Assembly (NCBI RefSeq): GCF_900188225.1
Contig: NZ_FZOC01000002.1
Location: 582,810 to 646,809, forward strand
DNA: 64,000 bases
Reading direction: 5' to 3'
Source: Humidesulfovibrio mexicanus
GTDB taxonomy: Bacteria > Desulfobacterota > Desulfovibrionia > Desulfovibrionales > Desulfovibrionaceae
Under the pieces are notes generated by a model. The model had not been told where the DNA came from and ran no database searches. It saw only the letters and a program-made list of their open reading frames with translations. Of the stretch, positions 34,695-43,444 are shown in pieces; the stretch's first letter is position 1, and each line of letters starts with the position of its first letter. Made by a program: the position numbers and the translations under genes.

Positions 34695-35358
34695 ACAATA
34701 TTTCGTCGAGAACGTCCGCCTGCCCGATGTGGATGACGCAGGGCGTGCGCTCACCTCCGCCGAGGAAGCCTTTCTGGACAAGTATCTTGGCGTGGAAAGG
34801 GAACGGGTTCTTGCGGAGGCCAAACGCCTTGATCCCCGTGGAGCTGATGTCGTGTCGGGCATCGCCTCCGAATCCTCCTCTGCTGAGGAGCATTCGGACG
34901 AGAAAATGCGCGCGCAGACGGAGATACGCCTGGTGAGCTTTTCCCTTATGGGTCGCGAGTACGCTTTGCCCATAACCGTGATCCAGGAGGTCATCCGGTA
35001 TGTGCGCCCAACCAAGCTTCCCGCAGCCCCAAGCAGCATCGCGGGCATCATCAATCTTCGCGGCCGTGTGACCCCGCTAGTAAGCTTGCGGTTGCTTCTC
35101 GGCATCCCCGGTGAGCAGGAGGACCGCTTCATCGTTGTCTGCCGACATCGTGGCCTTCAAATCGGACTTATGATCAACGCGGTTTCAACGATGTACAAGG
35201 CCGATGGGGCTGACCTTGAATGGAATGTGGAGGCCAATGTCGGCGTCAACGCGCATCTGCTTCTCGGTCTCTACAAGGCAGGCGAAAAACTCATAAGCAT
35301 TCTGTCCATCGACAACCTGGTCCAGGTGGTGCTGCAAGGGGGAAGGACTCATGCCTAA
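34681..35358 (+). CDS. cheW: CheW adaptor with 80-residue N-terminal extension
   Basis: The 225-residue protein has a complete CheW domain from about residue 80: I-R-L-V-S-F-S-L-M-G-R-E-Y-A-L-P-I, then V-R-P-T-K-L-P and I-I-N-L-R-G-R-V-T-P-L near 122, the receptor/kinase contact. The first 80 residues are acidic and probably mostly unstructured or short helices, which ordinary CheW (about 160 residues) lacks. It couples receptors to CheA. Its overlap with parA suggests the N-terminal extension might be the ParA-interacting part, as extended proteins serve that role in other arrays; this is inference. cheY overlaps its 3' end by 8 bp. Confidence 0.92.
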   Translation: MKTPEQYFVENVRLPDVDDAGRALTSAEEAFLDKYLGVERERVLAEAKRLDPRGADVVSGIASESSSAEEHSDEKMRAQTEIRLVSFSLMGREYALPITVIQEVIRYVRPTKLPAAPSSIAGIINLRGRVTPLVSLRLLLGIPGEQEDRFIVVCRHRGLQIGLMINAVSTMYKADGADLEWNVEANVGVNAHLLLGLYKAGEKLISILSIDNLVQVVLQGGRTHA

Positions 35359-35719
35359 ACATATTTTGATTGTGGACGATTCTAAGACTGTACGGAACCT
35401 TGTGGCCTTTATCATGAAGAAGGAAGGCTTCAAGGTCACCACGGCGGAGGACGGTCTTGACGGATTGGAAAAGCTGTACGCCGCGGAACAGGTCGACTTG
35501 ATCGTGAGCGATGTGAACATGCCGCGCATGGACGGGTTCACCTTCATCAAGAACATCCGTGAGCAGGAGGCCTACCGGGACATTCCCATCATCGTTCTCT
35601 CCACGGAAGGGCAGGACAAGGACATAGAAACCGGACTGACCCTGGGCGCCAATTTGTACATGGTCAAACCCGCCCAGCCGGAAAAGATGGTCCGCAACGT
35701 AAAAATGCTTCTGGGATGA
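35351..35719 (+). CDS. cheY: CheY-type response regulator
   Basis: This single-domain receiver of 122 residues has all phosphorylation residues: D9 and D10, acceptor D54 (I-V-S-D-V-N-M-P), T85 and K106 (M-V-K-P). N56 and the helix alpha-4 stretch S-T-E-G-Q-D-K-D-I-E-T-G-L are close to CheY proteins of chemosensory operons. It is phosphorylated by the CheA encoded 93 bp downstream. Output could be the flagellar motor or another target; sequence does not decide. Confidence 0.95.
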   Translation: MPKHILIVDDSKTVRNLVAFIMKKEGFKVTTAEDGLDGLEKLYAAEQVDLIVSDVNMPRMDGFTFIKNIREQEAYRDIPIIVLSTEGQDKDIETGLTLGANLYMVKPAQPEKMVRNVKMLLG

Positions 35720-35812
35720 TTCCTCCTGTGCCGTTGTTCTGCAGCCAGGGCACGGGCGCGCAGGGGAACAGGCAACGGCAGGGTCGGTACACACGAGCAG
35801 GCAGGTAGCTGA

Positions 35813-38800
35813 ATGAGCCAGGAATATCTTGATCCGGAAATCCTCGCCGACTTCTTTGTCGAAGCCAAGGAGCATCTGGAGACCATCGAACCGAACCTGC
35901 TCCAATTGGAGAAAAGTCCGGAGAATCTCGGCCTGTTGAACGAGATCTTCCGCCCCATGCACTCGCTCAAGGGGGCTTCGGGCTTCTTGGGGTTGCATAA
36001 AATAAACGGGTTGGCGCACAAGGCTGAGAACATCCTCGACGAGTTGCGCCAGGGCGCCATGGCCGTGAATTCCGGCATCATGGACATCATCTTAGCCGCA
36101 ACCGACGCCTTGCGTACCATGGTGGATAATCTGGAGACCACAGGCCAGGAAGGCGATGTGGACACCACCAGCATTATCGCCAGGATTGAGAGCGCCCTTG
36201 CCGGAGAGGAGTCCGGTTCTTCGGTTCCCGTTTCTGACGCGACCGAAGGGATGGACGATACCGGCGTCGAAGCGGAGGAACCGATGGCGCCCGAGGTGAC
36301 ATACGCCGACCTTGCGGAGCCCTTGCCGCAGGAGGCCGATGGTCCTGTGACCATCCGTTGGCAGAACGTCCCCTATGTCCCGGCTCCTGGTTTTGATCCT
36401 ACCCCCTACACGCTGACCACGGTTGGCGATGGCCATCTTAACGATTTTCTTGAGGAAGCCCGCGATCTCGTCGCCAGCCTCAACCAGGGGTTGCTCGATC
36501 TTGAGAAGAATCCCGATGCCGGTGGGGATCTGGTCAACGACATTTTCCGGTATTTCCATAACATCAAGGGCAACAGCGGCATTATCGGCTACCGCGAGCT
36601 CAATGCCCTCACTCACGAGGCCGAAACCCTGCTCAACCGCGTGCGCAAGGGCGAGATGGGCACCAGCCGGGGCATCATCGACCTGCTTCTGGCGGTGGTG
36701 GACCTTATCGAAGAATTGCTGGGGCGCATCGATATGGAGTCTGGCAAGGCCACTCCGCGCGACATCAGCATGATGGCCGCCGTGCTTCAGGCTTCCACCG
36801 AAGCGGGCGATCTCAGCGTTCCGGAGCAATATCTCGCCGTGCTTGCGCCAGAATTCGAGGGCGGGGCCCAGACGCGGCCTTCCGCAGGAAAGGGTGTTCA
36901 GCAAGAGCCGGAGTCCACGGACGCGGTCGTCGATTCCGGAGAGACGGGCTCCTCGTTGCCCTCGGACGGGACTTCCGCTTCGTGGGAGGCGGATCCAGAA
37001 CTCGCAGCCAAGGCCGATGCCTCGTCTGTCGACCCCGGCGGGTCCCAATCTGGCGGCTATGACCCCGAGGATGTCGCCATTTTTGAGCAGGCCGTGCTGC
37101 ACCAGCACAAGAGTCTTGATCTCTCCCTGGAGATGTTGCGCAAGGATCCCGCCCAGCGCGAACTCATCGACGGCGTGTACAGGAGTTTGACCACCATACA
37201 GAACTCCTGCGGCTACATGGGCCTGGCGGACGTCCGCAATTACGCGGAGCGGACCGCAAACCTCGTTGACCAGGCCCGCAAGTCGGACATGGATTTCGAT
37301 CTCATGCTCGACATCCTGTCTCAGGAAATCGCCATCTTGAAGGATATGGTCCTGGGCGCCCTGGCAAGTGTGAAGGGAGGAGGAGCACCTGCTTCCGCCG
37401 CCAGTTCTGCGCAACAGCCTGAAGCAAAGCCAGAGCCAAAGCCAGAGCCAGAGCCAAAGCCAAAGTCAGAGCCAAAGCCAGAAGCGAGGCCCGCACCAAA
37501 GCCGGAGCCCGTTTCCGCGCTCAAGCAAGAACAAAAGCCAATGGCACCGCCAGCCGCCGCTGCCCCGAAGCCCGCGCCAGCAGCTGCTGGCCGCATCTCC
37601 ACTCCTCCGCCAACGGCCGCCCAGCAGGCGTTCGAGGCCGGCCAGGCGCCACAGCAGAAAGGCGCCACCACCATTCGGGTGGATCACCAGAAACTCGACC
37701 ATCTGATGAACCTCATCGGCGAGCTCATCATCAACCGGAACAGGTATTCCATGCTCGCCCGCGCCCTTGAGGACGGCCACGAGGATGTCTCCACTGTGGC
37801 CCAGCAACTCACCGAGACCACTTACGCCATGGCGCGCATCTCCGATGATCTGCAGGATACCATCATGAAGGTCCGCATGGTGCCTGTGCATACGGTGTTC
37901 TCGCGCTTTCCACGCCTTGTGCGTGACCTTTCACGCAAGAGCGGCAAGCAGGTGGAACTCATCACCGAGGGTGAAGAGACCGAACTCGACAAGAGCGTTG
38001 GTGAAGAAATCGGCGATCCTCTGGTGCACCTTATCCGGAATTCACTCGATCACGGCATCGAGCCCGAAGAGGAACGTATCGCCGCTGGCAAAAATCCCAA
38101 GGGGCATGTGTGGTTGCGCGCCTACCACAAAGGCAACTCCGTGGCCATCGAGGTCGAGGACGACGGACGCGGCATTGATCCTGAGAAAATGCGCCAAGTC
38201 GGCGTGAAAAAAGGCTTGGTAACCCCCGAGGAAGCAAAACTGCTGGACGACCGGCAGGCCGTCGATCTCATCTTCGCCCCAGGTTTTTCCAGTGCCGAGA
38301 AGATTACGGACATCTCCGGCCGTGGTGTGGGCATGGATGTGGTGAAGACCAACATCAAGAACCTCAAGGGCAACATTCAGATCAACTCTGAGGTTGGACG
38401 CGGATCGCGCTTCACGCTGACCTTGCCGCTTACCCTGGCGATCATTGATGCGCTCATGGTCCAGGTGGGGAAGGACATGTACGCCATCCCACTGGATGCC
38501 GTGAGCGAGACCACCAAAATCGAGGTGGAGCGCTTGAGCGAGGTCAATCACCGCAAGGCCATCACCCTGCGCGGTGAGGTGCTCGGCATCATCGAACTCT
38601 CCGATTTGCTCGGCCTGCCGCCAAATCCGGAGGATCGCGACATTCTGCCCGTGGTCATCATCCACGACAATGACCGCAGGCTGGGCATTGTCGTGGACCG
38701 GCTTCTGGAGCGCCAGGAGATCGTCATCAAGCCCCTTGGCCAGTATCTCAACGGCTTTGAGATTCGTGGCATATCCGGGGCCACCATTATGGGTGACGGC

Positions 38801-38884
38801 AGCGTCGTGCTTATTCTTGACCCGCACGAAGTGTACAGCTTGGCCACAGCCACCACGAAGCAGGGAGGGCATGGCGGCGACTAG
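35813..38884 (+). CDS. cheA: Chemotaxis histidine kinase CheA with three HPt-like domains
   Basis: The 1023-residue kinase begins with HPt1 (about 1-110, phospho-His50 in R-P-M-H-S-L-K-G) and HPt2 (about 200-310, His249 in R-Y-F-H-N-I-K-G). HPt3 (about 415-525) has Thr460 where His is expected (R-S-L-T-T-I-Q-N), with the following Lys-Gly also replaced. A Lys-Pro-Glu linker (about 535-600) leads to the dimerisation helices (about 620-690), the ATP domain (N-box H-L-I-R-N-S-L-D-H-G-I, G1 D-D-G-R-G-I-D, G2 G-R-G-V-G-M-D-V-V) and a C-terminal CheW-like domain. I see no separate P2 domain. Two phosphorylatable domains may serve different regulators; the third may be a docking remnant. A strong terminator follows. 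Confidence 0.95.
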   Translation: MSQEYLDPEILADFFVEAKEHLETIEPNLLQLEKSPENLGLLNEIFRPMHSLKGASGFLGLHKINGLAHKAENILDELRQGAMAVNSGIMDIILAATDALRTMVDNLETTGQEGDVDTTSIIARIESALAGEESGSSVPVSDATEGMDDTGVEAEEPMAPEVTYADLAEPLPQEADGPVTIRWQNVPYVPAPGFDPTPYTLTTVGDGHLNDFLEEARDLVASLNQGLLDLEKNPDAGGDLVNDIFRYFHNIKGNSGIIGYRELNALTHEAETLLNRVRKGEMGTSRGIIDLLLAVVDLIEELLGRIDMESGKATPRDISMMAAVLQASTEAGDLSVPEQYLAVLAPEFEGGAQTRPSAGKGVQQEPESTDAVVDSGETGSSLPSDGTSASWEADPELAAKADASSVDPGGSQSGGYDPEDVAIFEQAVLHQHKSLDLSLEMLRKDPAQRELIDGVYRSLTTIQNSCGYMGLADVRNYAERTANLVDQARKSDMDFDLMLDILSQEIAILKDMVLGALASVKGGGAPASAASSAQQPEAKPEPKPEPEPKPKSEPKPEARPAPKPEPVSALKQEQKPMAPPAAAAPKPAPAAAGRISTPPPTAAQQAFEAGQAPQQKGATTIRVDHQKLDHLMNLIGELIINRNRYSMLARALEDGHEDVSTVAQQLTETTYAMARISDDLQDTIMKVRMVPVHTVFSRFPRLVRDLSRKSGKQVELITEGEETELDKSVGEEIGDPLVHLIRNSLDHGIEPEEERIAAGKNPKGHVWLRAYHKGNSVAIEVEDDGRGIDPEKMRQVGVKKGLVTPEEAKLLDDRQAVDLIFAPGFSSAEKITDISGRGVGMDVVKTNIKNLKGNIQINSEVGRGSRFTLTLPLTLAIIDALMVQVGKDMYAIPLDAVSETTKIEVERLSEVNHRKAITLRGEVLGIIELSDLLGLPPNPEDRDILPVVIIHDNDRRLGIVVDRLLERQEIVIKPLGQYLNGFEIRGISGATIMGDGSVVLILDPHEVYSLATATTKQGGHGGD
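37425..37510 (+). repeat. Hexanucleotide repeat in cheA linker
   Basis: Repeats of AAGCCAGAGCCA and variants encode K-P-E-P over about 85 bp. The period of six keeps the reading frame when copy number changes, so linker length may vary between strains. Confidence 0.7.
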
Positions 38885-38976
38885 CCGTGGCGGCGCATGG
38901 CGTTTACCGCATCCCCGTTTTGGGTTGTGAATGTGTAATTCGCGACGCTATGAGTTTTCTAAGAGCCTGTATTTAC

Positions 38977-39006
38977 AAGGCCAGCGGGGCGACTCGCTGG
39001 CCTTTT
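38977..39006 (+). terminator. Intrinsic terminator after cheA
   Basis: AAGGCCAGCG and CGCTGGCCTT form a 10-bp perfect stem with an 8-base loop followed by TTTT. Confidence 0.85.
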
Positions 39007-39071
39007 CGTTGGGGCTGTTGGACAGGACCGATTCATTTCGTTGAGAGCGCCCATTGCTGTTGCCCGGCGCA

Positions 39072-40094
39072 TCAGTCGGCATAGAAGCAGAGAAAGGCGA
39101 TGCAGAGCAGCGCTGTCACTGTGATCCAGAGCAGGACCGCGGAGATATGCACTGGGCCTGATTTCGCCCACGGGCGGGCGGAGCGTGCCACAAGGCCGGA
39201 GCAAAGGCAGATGAGCAGGGTGCAGCAGCCAGCAAGCAGCATCAGTCCGCGTGAATAGGCGGCCTGTTCCGTGTGGGCGATCGGCTCCGGCAGGCCGGTC
39301 CACAGCATTGGCAAAAATGCCATGGAGACCAGGGCCGATCTCAGGGTGGCGCGGGCCGCGATCCGGAGCATCTGCGCCAGGGCTTCACGCCCGAACGGTT
39401 CGCGGTCTCGAAGCAAGAGCAGATATTCCAGGCTCAAGGTGCTGGCGCAGGTGATGGAGAGGCAGGTCAGGGCAGCAAGCAACGTCCAGAACAGGGGCGG
39501 CAGGGCGGAGAGGTCCGGCGTGACCAGAGGGACTGCGGACGGCCGCTGATCAAGAGGAATCCGCAGCACAGCCTTGGCCTGGTCCAAAACGCCATCGGCC
39601 AGGGCAAGCAGCAGCAGCAGTATGCCAAAAGCCAATACGGATAGGATGAATGTTTGGAGCAAAGGGTTGTCTTGCCGGGCATGGCGGCGGCCCCGTGCTG
39701 AGCGTCTCTGCGTCATCAGCAGCGCAAGGTATGCTGGAATGGCTATCGCAACGAGGCCTGGTCCAAGCGGCGCAGCATGTGCCCAGTCCATGATCCAGGG
39801 CGCCTTGACCATCGCGACGCCGCAAACAGTGAGCAGGGCCAGCAGGGGGGGGAGCGATGCCGTCAACGCCATGCGCAGCAACCGGCGCGAGTACGCCTCT
39901 ATGTATTGGGTGGTGTGCAACTGGCCTGCGGTCTGGCAGACAAGAGCAAGCATGGGCGCTCCCAGGGCCGCTAGGCCGAAGACAAGGAAGAAGCCGGGCG
40001 GTGCGAGGGCCCCGGCGATGTTGAACAGCTCGGACATGGACATGGGGGAGATTGGCGCCTCCTTCTTTTGCCAGTCCAGTATCTTCTGCCGCAT
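39072..40094 (-). CDS. Polytopic membrane protein of unknown function
   Basis: The protein of about 340 residues has around eight hydrophobic segments and no family I recognise. The start is uncertain: ATG 40094 is used here, TTG 40151 and ATG 40043 are in frame, and none has a convincing ribosome-binding site. Features are a Q-T-A-G-Q-L-H-T-T-Q-Y-I-E-A-Y stretch after the second membrane segment, an Arg-rich loop near the middle (R-R-S-A-R-G-R-R-H), and R-D-R-E-P-F-G near residue 230. The distribution of charged residues suggests an inner-membrane protein. It stands alone between the cheA terminator and a divergent operon. Confidence 0.6.
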   Translation of the reverse strand: MRQKILDWQKKEAPISPMSMSELFNIAGALAPPGFFLVFGLAALGAPMLALVCQTAGQLHTTQYIEAYSRRLLRMALTASLPPLLALLTVCGVAMVKAPWIMDWAHAAPLGPGLVAIAIPAYLALLMTQRRSARGRRHARQDNPLLQTFILSVLAFGILLLLLALADGVLDQAKAVLRIPLDQRPSAVPLVTPDLSALPPLFWTLLAALTCLSITCASTLSLEYLLLLRDREPFGREALAQMLRIAARATLRSALVSMAFLPMLWTGLPEPIAHTEQAAYSRGLMLLAGCCTLLICLCSGLVARSARPWAKSGPVHISAVLLWITVTALLCIAFLCFYAD

Positions 40095-40194
40095 TTCAGC
40101 AATCGAGGCAAGGGGCTGGCGTGCCCCGGCAGGGGACGGCGTTCTTGCCAAAATCGCCGCCCTGGCCTAATGATTCGTGAACAGGGAGTCTCGG

Positions 40195-40965
40195 ATGCGG
40201 AAATCTGGTATCGTCATTGCGCTGTGTGTGCTTTCCTTGTCAGGTTGCGCTGGGAAGATGGACGCGCAAAGAGGCCTGAGCGAGGAGTGGCGGCTGCGCA
40301 GCCTTGAGGAGAACTTCCTGAATTTCAAGGAATCGCAGCGTGAACAGGAAGAGCGCTCGCGCGACCAGCAGCGCAAGTTGCAGGACCGGATGCGCGTTTT
40401 GGAGGAGTCCCTTGCCAGGTTGCAAGAGCGCCAGGACCCTGGGCACGCCGTTGCAGCGCCTTCATCAGCGGTCCCTTCGCCTTCCGCTTCCGTTTCGCCA
40501 GCGGCCCCTGCCCCCGCCAGCCCTGCTGCGCCATCTGCAATCAAGCCATCCTCGGCGCAGCAGTCTTTTGTCTCTCCCCCTCCGGCGTATTCCGGCAAGG
40601 GGCTTTATGATCAAGGCATGACGCTGGTCCGGGCGGAAAAGGGCGAAGAAGGCCGCGCGCTGCTGGAAAAGTTCCTTGCGACCGACCCCAAGAGCGCACT
40701 GGTTCCCAATGGCATCTATTGGATTGGCGAGAGCTATTACCTGGAGAAAAACTATCCTCAGGCCATCCTCACCTTCAAGGAGGTGACCCGTCGCTTCCCC
40801 AAGCATCACAAGGCGGCGGCGGCGCTCTACAAGATCGGCTTGTGCTACCAGATGATGGGCGAACCGGAGAATGCCACCTTGTACCTGCGCGCCCTCTTGA
40901 AGGACCACCCCAAGTCCGAGCCGGCTCCTGCCGCGCGCAAGCTCCTTACAGAGCTTGGCGGTTGA
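40195..40965 (+). CDS. CpoB/YbgF-like TPR lipoprotein
   Basis: ATG 40195 is chosen for the GGGAG 6 bases upstream; a GTG lies at 40177. The 256-residue protein has a signal peptide with lipobox S-L-S-G-C (Cys about 17), a coiled coil (about 30-80, R-E-Q-E-E-R-S-R-D-Q-Q-R-K), a Pro/Ala linker (about 90-130) and three TPR units (about 135-256). The TPRs include W-I-G-E-S-Y-Y, then A-I-L-T-F-K-E-V and F-P-K-H-H-K-A-A-A-A-L-Y-K-I-G. This coiled-coil plus TPR layout is that of YbgF/CpoB, which links Tol-Pal to peptidoglycan synthesis, although CpoB is usually soluble. No tol or pal gene is adjacent; dprA is. Confidence 0.8.
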   Translation: MRKSGIVIALCVLSLSGCAGKMDAQRGLSEEWRLRSLEENFLNFKESQREQEERSRDQQRKLQDRMRVLEESLARLQERQDPGHAVAAPSSAVPSPSASVSPAAPAPASPAAPSAIKPSSAQQSFVSPPPAYSGKGLYDQGMTLVRAEKGEEGRALLEKFLATDPKSALVPNGIYWIGESYYLEKNYPQAILTFKEVTRRFPKHHKAAAALYKIGLCYQMMGEPENATLYLRALLKDHPKSEPAPAARKLLTELGG

Positions 40966-40987
40966 GCCCTTCCAGCGTAGGTCCCCC

Positions 40988-42187
40988 ATGAGCCTTGATG
41001 CGGCCAAGGAATTCTTTTCTTGCCTGGCATTGCGCAATACGCCAGGGCTCGGCCCTCGCTCCTGGAAGAGTATCCTCCAGGCATATCCCAGCGCCTTCGC
41101 GGCCGTAAGCGATGCGCGCAACTGGGCTGAACGGAAGATCCTGCCGAAAAATCGTGCGGAGGCTTTCCTGCAGGAGCCCTGGCGGCCCGCCGCAGAGGCG
41201 GAGTATCGCGCTGTTCGGGCGGCTGCGGGCCAGGTTCGTGTGCTCACCTGGTTCGATCCGCGATTCCCCGGGCGCTTGAAAGAGATTCCCGATCCTCCCG
41301 TGCTCCTCTATTGCCAAGGCGATGTCTCGCTTCTGAAGAATCCGGCTGTCGCTGTTGTCGGCGCGCGGGAATGCACCCTGCTTGGCTTGCGCAGCGTGGA
41401 GCGCATCAGCGCGGATCTTTCGCGTTTTGGCGTCACCGTGGTCTCGGGAATGGCCGCAGGCATCGACAGGCAGGCGCATCAGTCCGCGCTTGGCGGCGTG
41501 GGCAGTTCAATCGCCGTGCTCGGAGCCGGACTGGATGTCCACTATCCGCCCGAGAACGAGGATTTGCGGTGCGCATTGGAAGCCCAGGGACTGGTCGTCA
41601 CGGAGTTTGGTCCCGGCACACGTCCGGAAGCCAGAAATTTTCCCGTGCGCAACCGTATAATTAGCGGTCTGTCTTTGGGGGTCCTGGTGGCGGAGGCCGC
41701 TGCCCGCAGTGGAAGCCTTATCACCGCCAGGCTTGCCAGCGAACAGGGGCGGGAGGTGTTCGCCCTGCCCGGACCGCTCGGACAGCCGACATTCGCCGGT
41801 TGCCACAAGCTTATCAAGCAGGGCGCGGCCCTGGTGGAAAATGCCGAGGACATCATCCGCGCCTTGCGTTTTCAGTTCGCCTCGGAATTGGCGTCAGTCC
41901 CTTCGGCCCTGCCCCGAAAGGAAGACACGGCTGCGACGCAGCAAGATCCTGTTGCGCCACCAGTCCGGCCGCAGTCGGCCCCCGTTGGAGGCCGCCTCCT
42001 GCCCGATTCGCTTACGGATTCCGAACGCGCGCTGTTGGCCCGGCTGTCCACGGACGCCAAGCTCCACATCGATGTATTGACCCAGGCCTTGGGCGAGGAC
42101 GCCTCCGCCATGAGCCGTCGTCTGCTGGTGCTTGAGCTGCAGGGGCTTGTCCGCCAGTGGCCGGGCATGTACTATAGCCTTGCGTAG
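40988..42187 (+). CDS. dprA: DNA-processing protein DprA
   Basis: The 399-residue protein binds incoming single-stranded DNA and loads RecA during natural transformation. ATG 40988 is chosen; a TTG at 40955 would overlap the previous gene. A SAM-like N-terminal domain (about 1-80) precedes the extended Rossmann fold: V-A-V-V-G-A-R-E-C-T near 120, V-V-S-G-M-A-A-G-I-D near 150, A-V-L-G-A-G-L-D-V-H-Y-P near 180 and A-A-R-S-G-S-L-I-T-A near 240. A winged helix (about 335-399) ends the protein. DprA is widespread, so its presence alone does not prove competence. Confidence 0.94.
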   Translation: MSLDAAKEFFSCLALRNTPGLGPRSWKSILQAYPSAFAAVSDARNWAERKILPKNRAEAFLQEPWRPAAEAEYRAVRAAAGQVRVLTWFDPRFPGRLKEIPDPPVLLYCQGDVSLLKNPAVAVVGARECTLLGLRSVERISADLSRFGVTVVSGMAAGIDRQAHQSALGGVGSSIAVLGAGLDVHYPPENEDLRCALEAQGLVVTEFGPGTRPEARNFPVRNRIISGLSLGVLVAEAAARSGSLITARLASEQGREVFALPGPLGQPTFAGCHKLIKQGAALVENAEDIIRALRFQFASELASVPSALPRKEDTAATQQDPVAPPVRPQSAPVGGRLLPDSLTDSERALLARLSTDAKLHIDVLTQALGEDASAMSRRLLVLELQGLVRQWPGMYYSLA

Positions 42188-42212
42188 TTCCTTACTTCAA
42201 GGCGGACATCAC

Positions 42213-42554
42213 ATGCAAAAGATACCTCTCAGCCTCGCCAAGGCGGGCATGAAGCTGGCCAAGCCAATCACCAAGGCCAACGGTATGCCCATCATCGCCT
42301 CTGGCGTTGAGCTCACCGATTCGCTCATCACCCGTTTGGACGGCATGGGCGTGGACAAGATTTTCGTGCTTGGAGACGCCGTGGCCGCCAGCCAGAACCC
42401 GACCGAGCGCGTCACCCGTCTGGATCAGCTTTTTCGGCGGCTTGAGGCCGACCCTTTCCAGGCCAGGGTGAAGCGTCACCTGCGGGAATATTTCACCATC
42501 AAGGCTGCTGCGGACGCTGCCGCCAGCCCCGCCGCAGGCGGGGAGCAGGGGTAG
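42213..42554 (+). CDS. Small stand-alone domain resembling the N-terminal segment of HD-GYP proteins
   Basis: The 113-residue protein starts at ATG 42213 with AAGGCGG upstream. Its first 65 residues (I-P-L-S-L-A-K-A-G-M-K-L-A-K-P-I ... G-x-P-I-I-A-S-G-V-E-L-T-D-S-L-I-T-R-L-D-G-M-G-V-D-K-I-F-V) follow the pattern of the short beta-rich domain found before many HD-GYP phosphodiesterases. Here it is a separate gene directly before an HDOD-domain gene (3 bp gap). The C-terminal half is helical with an Ala-rich end. The similarity is by eye; a regulatory or adaptor role for the HDOD protein is inference. Confidence 0.7.
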   Translation: MQKIPLSLAKAGMKLAKPITKANGMPIIASGVELTDSLITRLDGMGVDKIFVLGDAVAASQNPTERVTRLDQLFRRLEADPFQARVKRHLREYFTIKAAADAAASPAAGGEQG

Positions 42555-42557
42555 GCC

Positions 42558-43433
42558 GTGGAAGAGGATCTCAAGACCAGCGCCAAGGGACAGATCCTGT
42601 CCATACGCGACCTGCCGACGCTTCCCAAGGTGTTGGACGAGGTGTCCAGGCTTGTCCAGAATCCCAACACCTCCATAGAAGCCATCGCCAAGGTCATCAG
42701 CCGCGATCAAGTGCTTTCGGCCAAGGTGCTCAAGATGGTCAATTCGCCTGTGTACGGGTTCCCCGGCCGCATCGGCTCCATTCAGCACGCCCTGGTGCTG
42801 CTGGGCTTCAACGTCATCCGCGGGGTCATCATCTCTACCAGCGTTTTTGATATCATGAGCAAGTCGATGGAGGGGCTTTGGGAACACAGCGTGGGCTGCG
42901 CGCTCGCCACCGGCCTTGTGGCGCGCGAGGCCAAGCTTAAGGATCCCGAGGAGTTCAGCGTGTGCGGCCTGCTGCACGACCTGGGCAAGGTGGTGGCGGC
43001 CGTGCAATTGCCCGAACTGCACAAGGCCGTTGGAGAAGCCGTGCGCAGCCAGGATTTGCGCTGGTTTGAGGCCGAAAAGGCCGTGCTCGGGTTCGGACAC
43101 GACCGCATCAACGCCTGGCTTGCCCAGCACTGGCATCTGCCCGCGACGATCAAGGAGGCCATGAGTTCGCACCACAACCCGGAACGGGCGCAGTTCTATC
43201 CGCTGCATGCCGCAGCCGCCCATGTAGGCGATTTCGTCGTCCGCGTGTTTGAGTTCGGGAGCGGCGGCGACGACCAAGCTGTGCCGTTGTCAGAACATGC
43301 CCTGAAGGCGCTGGGGCTGAACCTTGGCGATCTTGATCGCGTCTTTGACGCTTTTGCTGAGAATCTCGGCGAGGTCTCGGGCGTGAATTTCGTTCCCGAG
43401 GAGCCTGATCCGGGCAAGGGGCGGGGAGACTGA
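42558..43433 (+). CDS. HDOD-domain signalling protein
   Basis: The 291-residue protein starts at GTG 42558. The HDOD domain (about 15-215) shows L-P-T-L-P-K-V-L near 20, A-I-A-K-V-I-S-R-D-Q-V-L-S-A-K-V-L-K-M-V-N-S-P near 42-64, and I-Q-H-A-L-V-L-L-G. Unlike many HDOD proteins, it keeps an intact H-D pair in L-L-H-D-L-G-K near 138 and a further His (S-S-H-H-N-P) near 208, so metal binding is possible. HDOD proteins usually act in signalling without catalysis. The operon context (small domain gene before, receiver-GGDEF gene after) suggests a c-di-GMP-connected pathway. Confidence 0.9.
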   Translation: MEEDLKTSAKGQILSIRDLPTLPKVLDEVSRLVQNPNTSIEAIAKVISRDQVLSAKVLKMVNSPVYGFPGRIGSIQHALVLLGFNVIRGVIISTSVFDIMSKSMEGLWEHSVGCALATGLVAREAKLKDPEEFSVCGLLHDLGKVVAAVQLPELHKAVGEAVRSQDLRWFEAEKAVLGFGHDRINAWLAQHWHLPATIKEAMSSHHNPERAQFYPLHAAAAHVGDFVVRVFEFGSGGDDQAVPLSEHALKALGLNLGDLDRVFDAFAENLGEVSGVNFVPEEPDPGKGRGD

Positions 43434-43444
43434 GGAGAGGCGCC

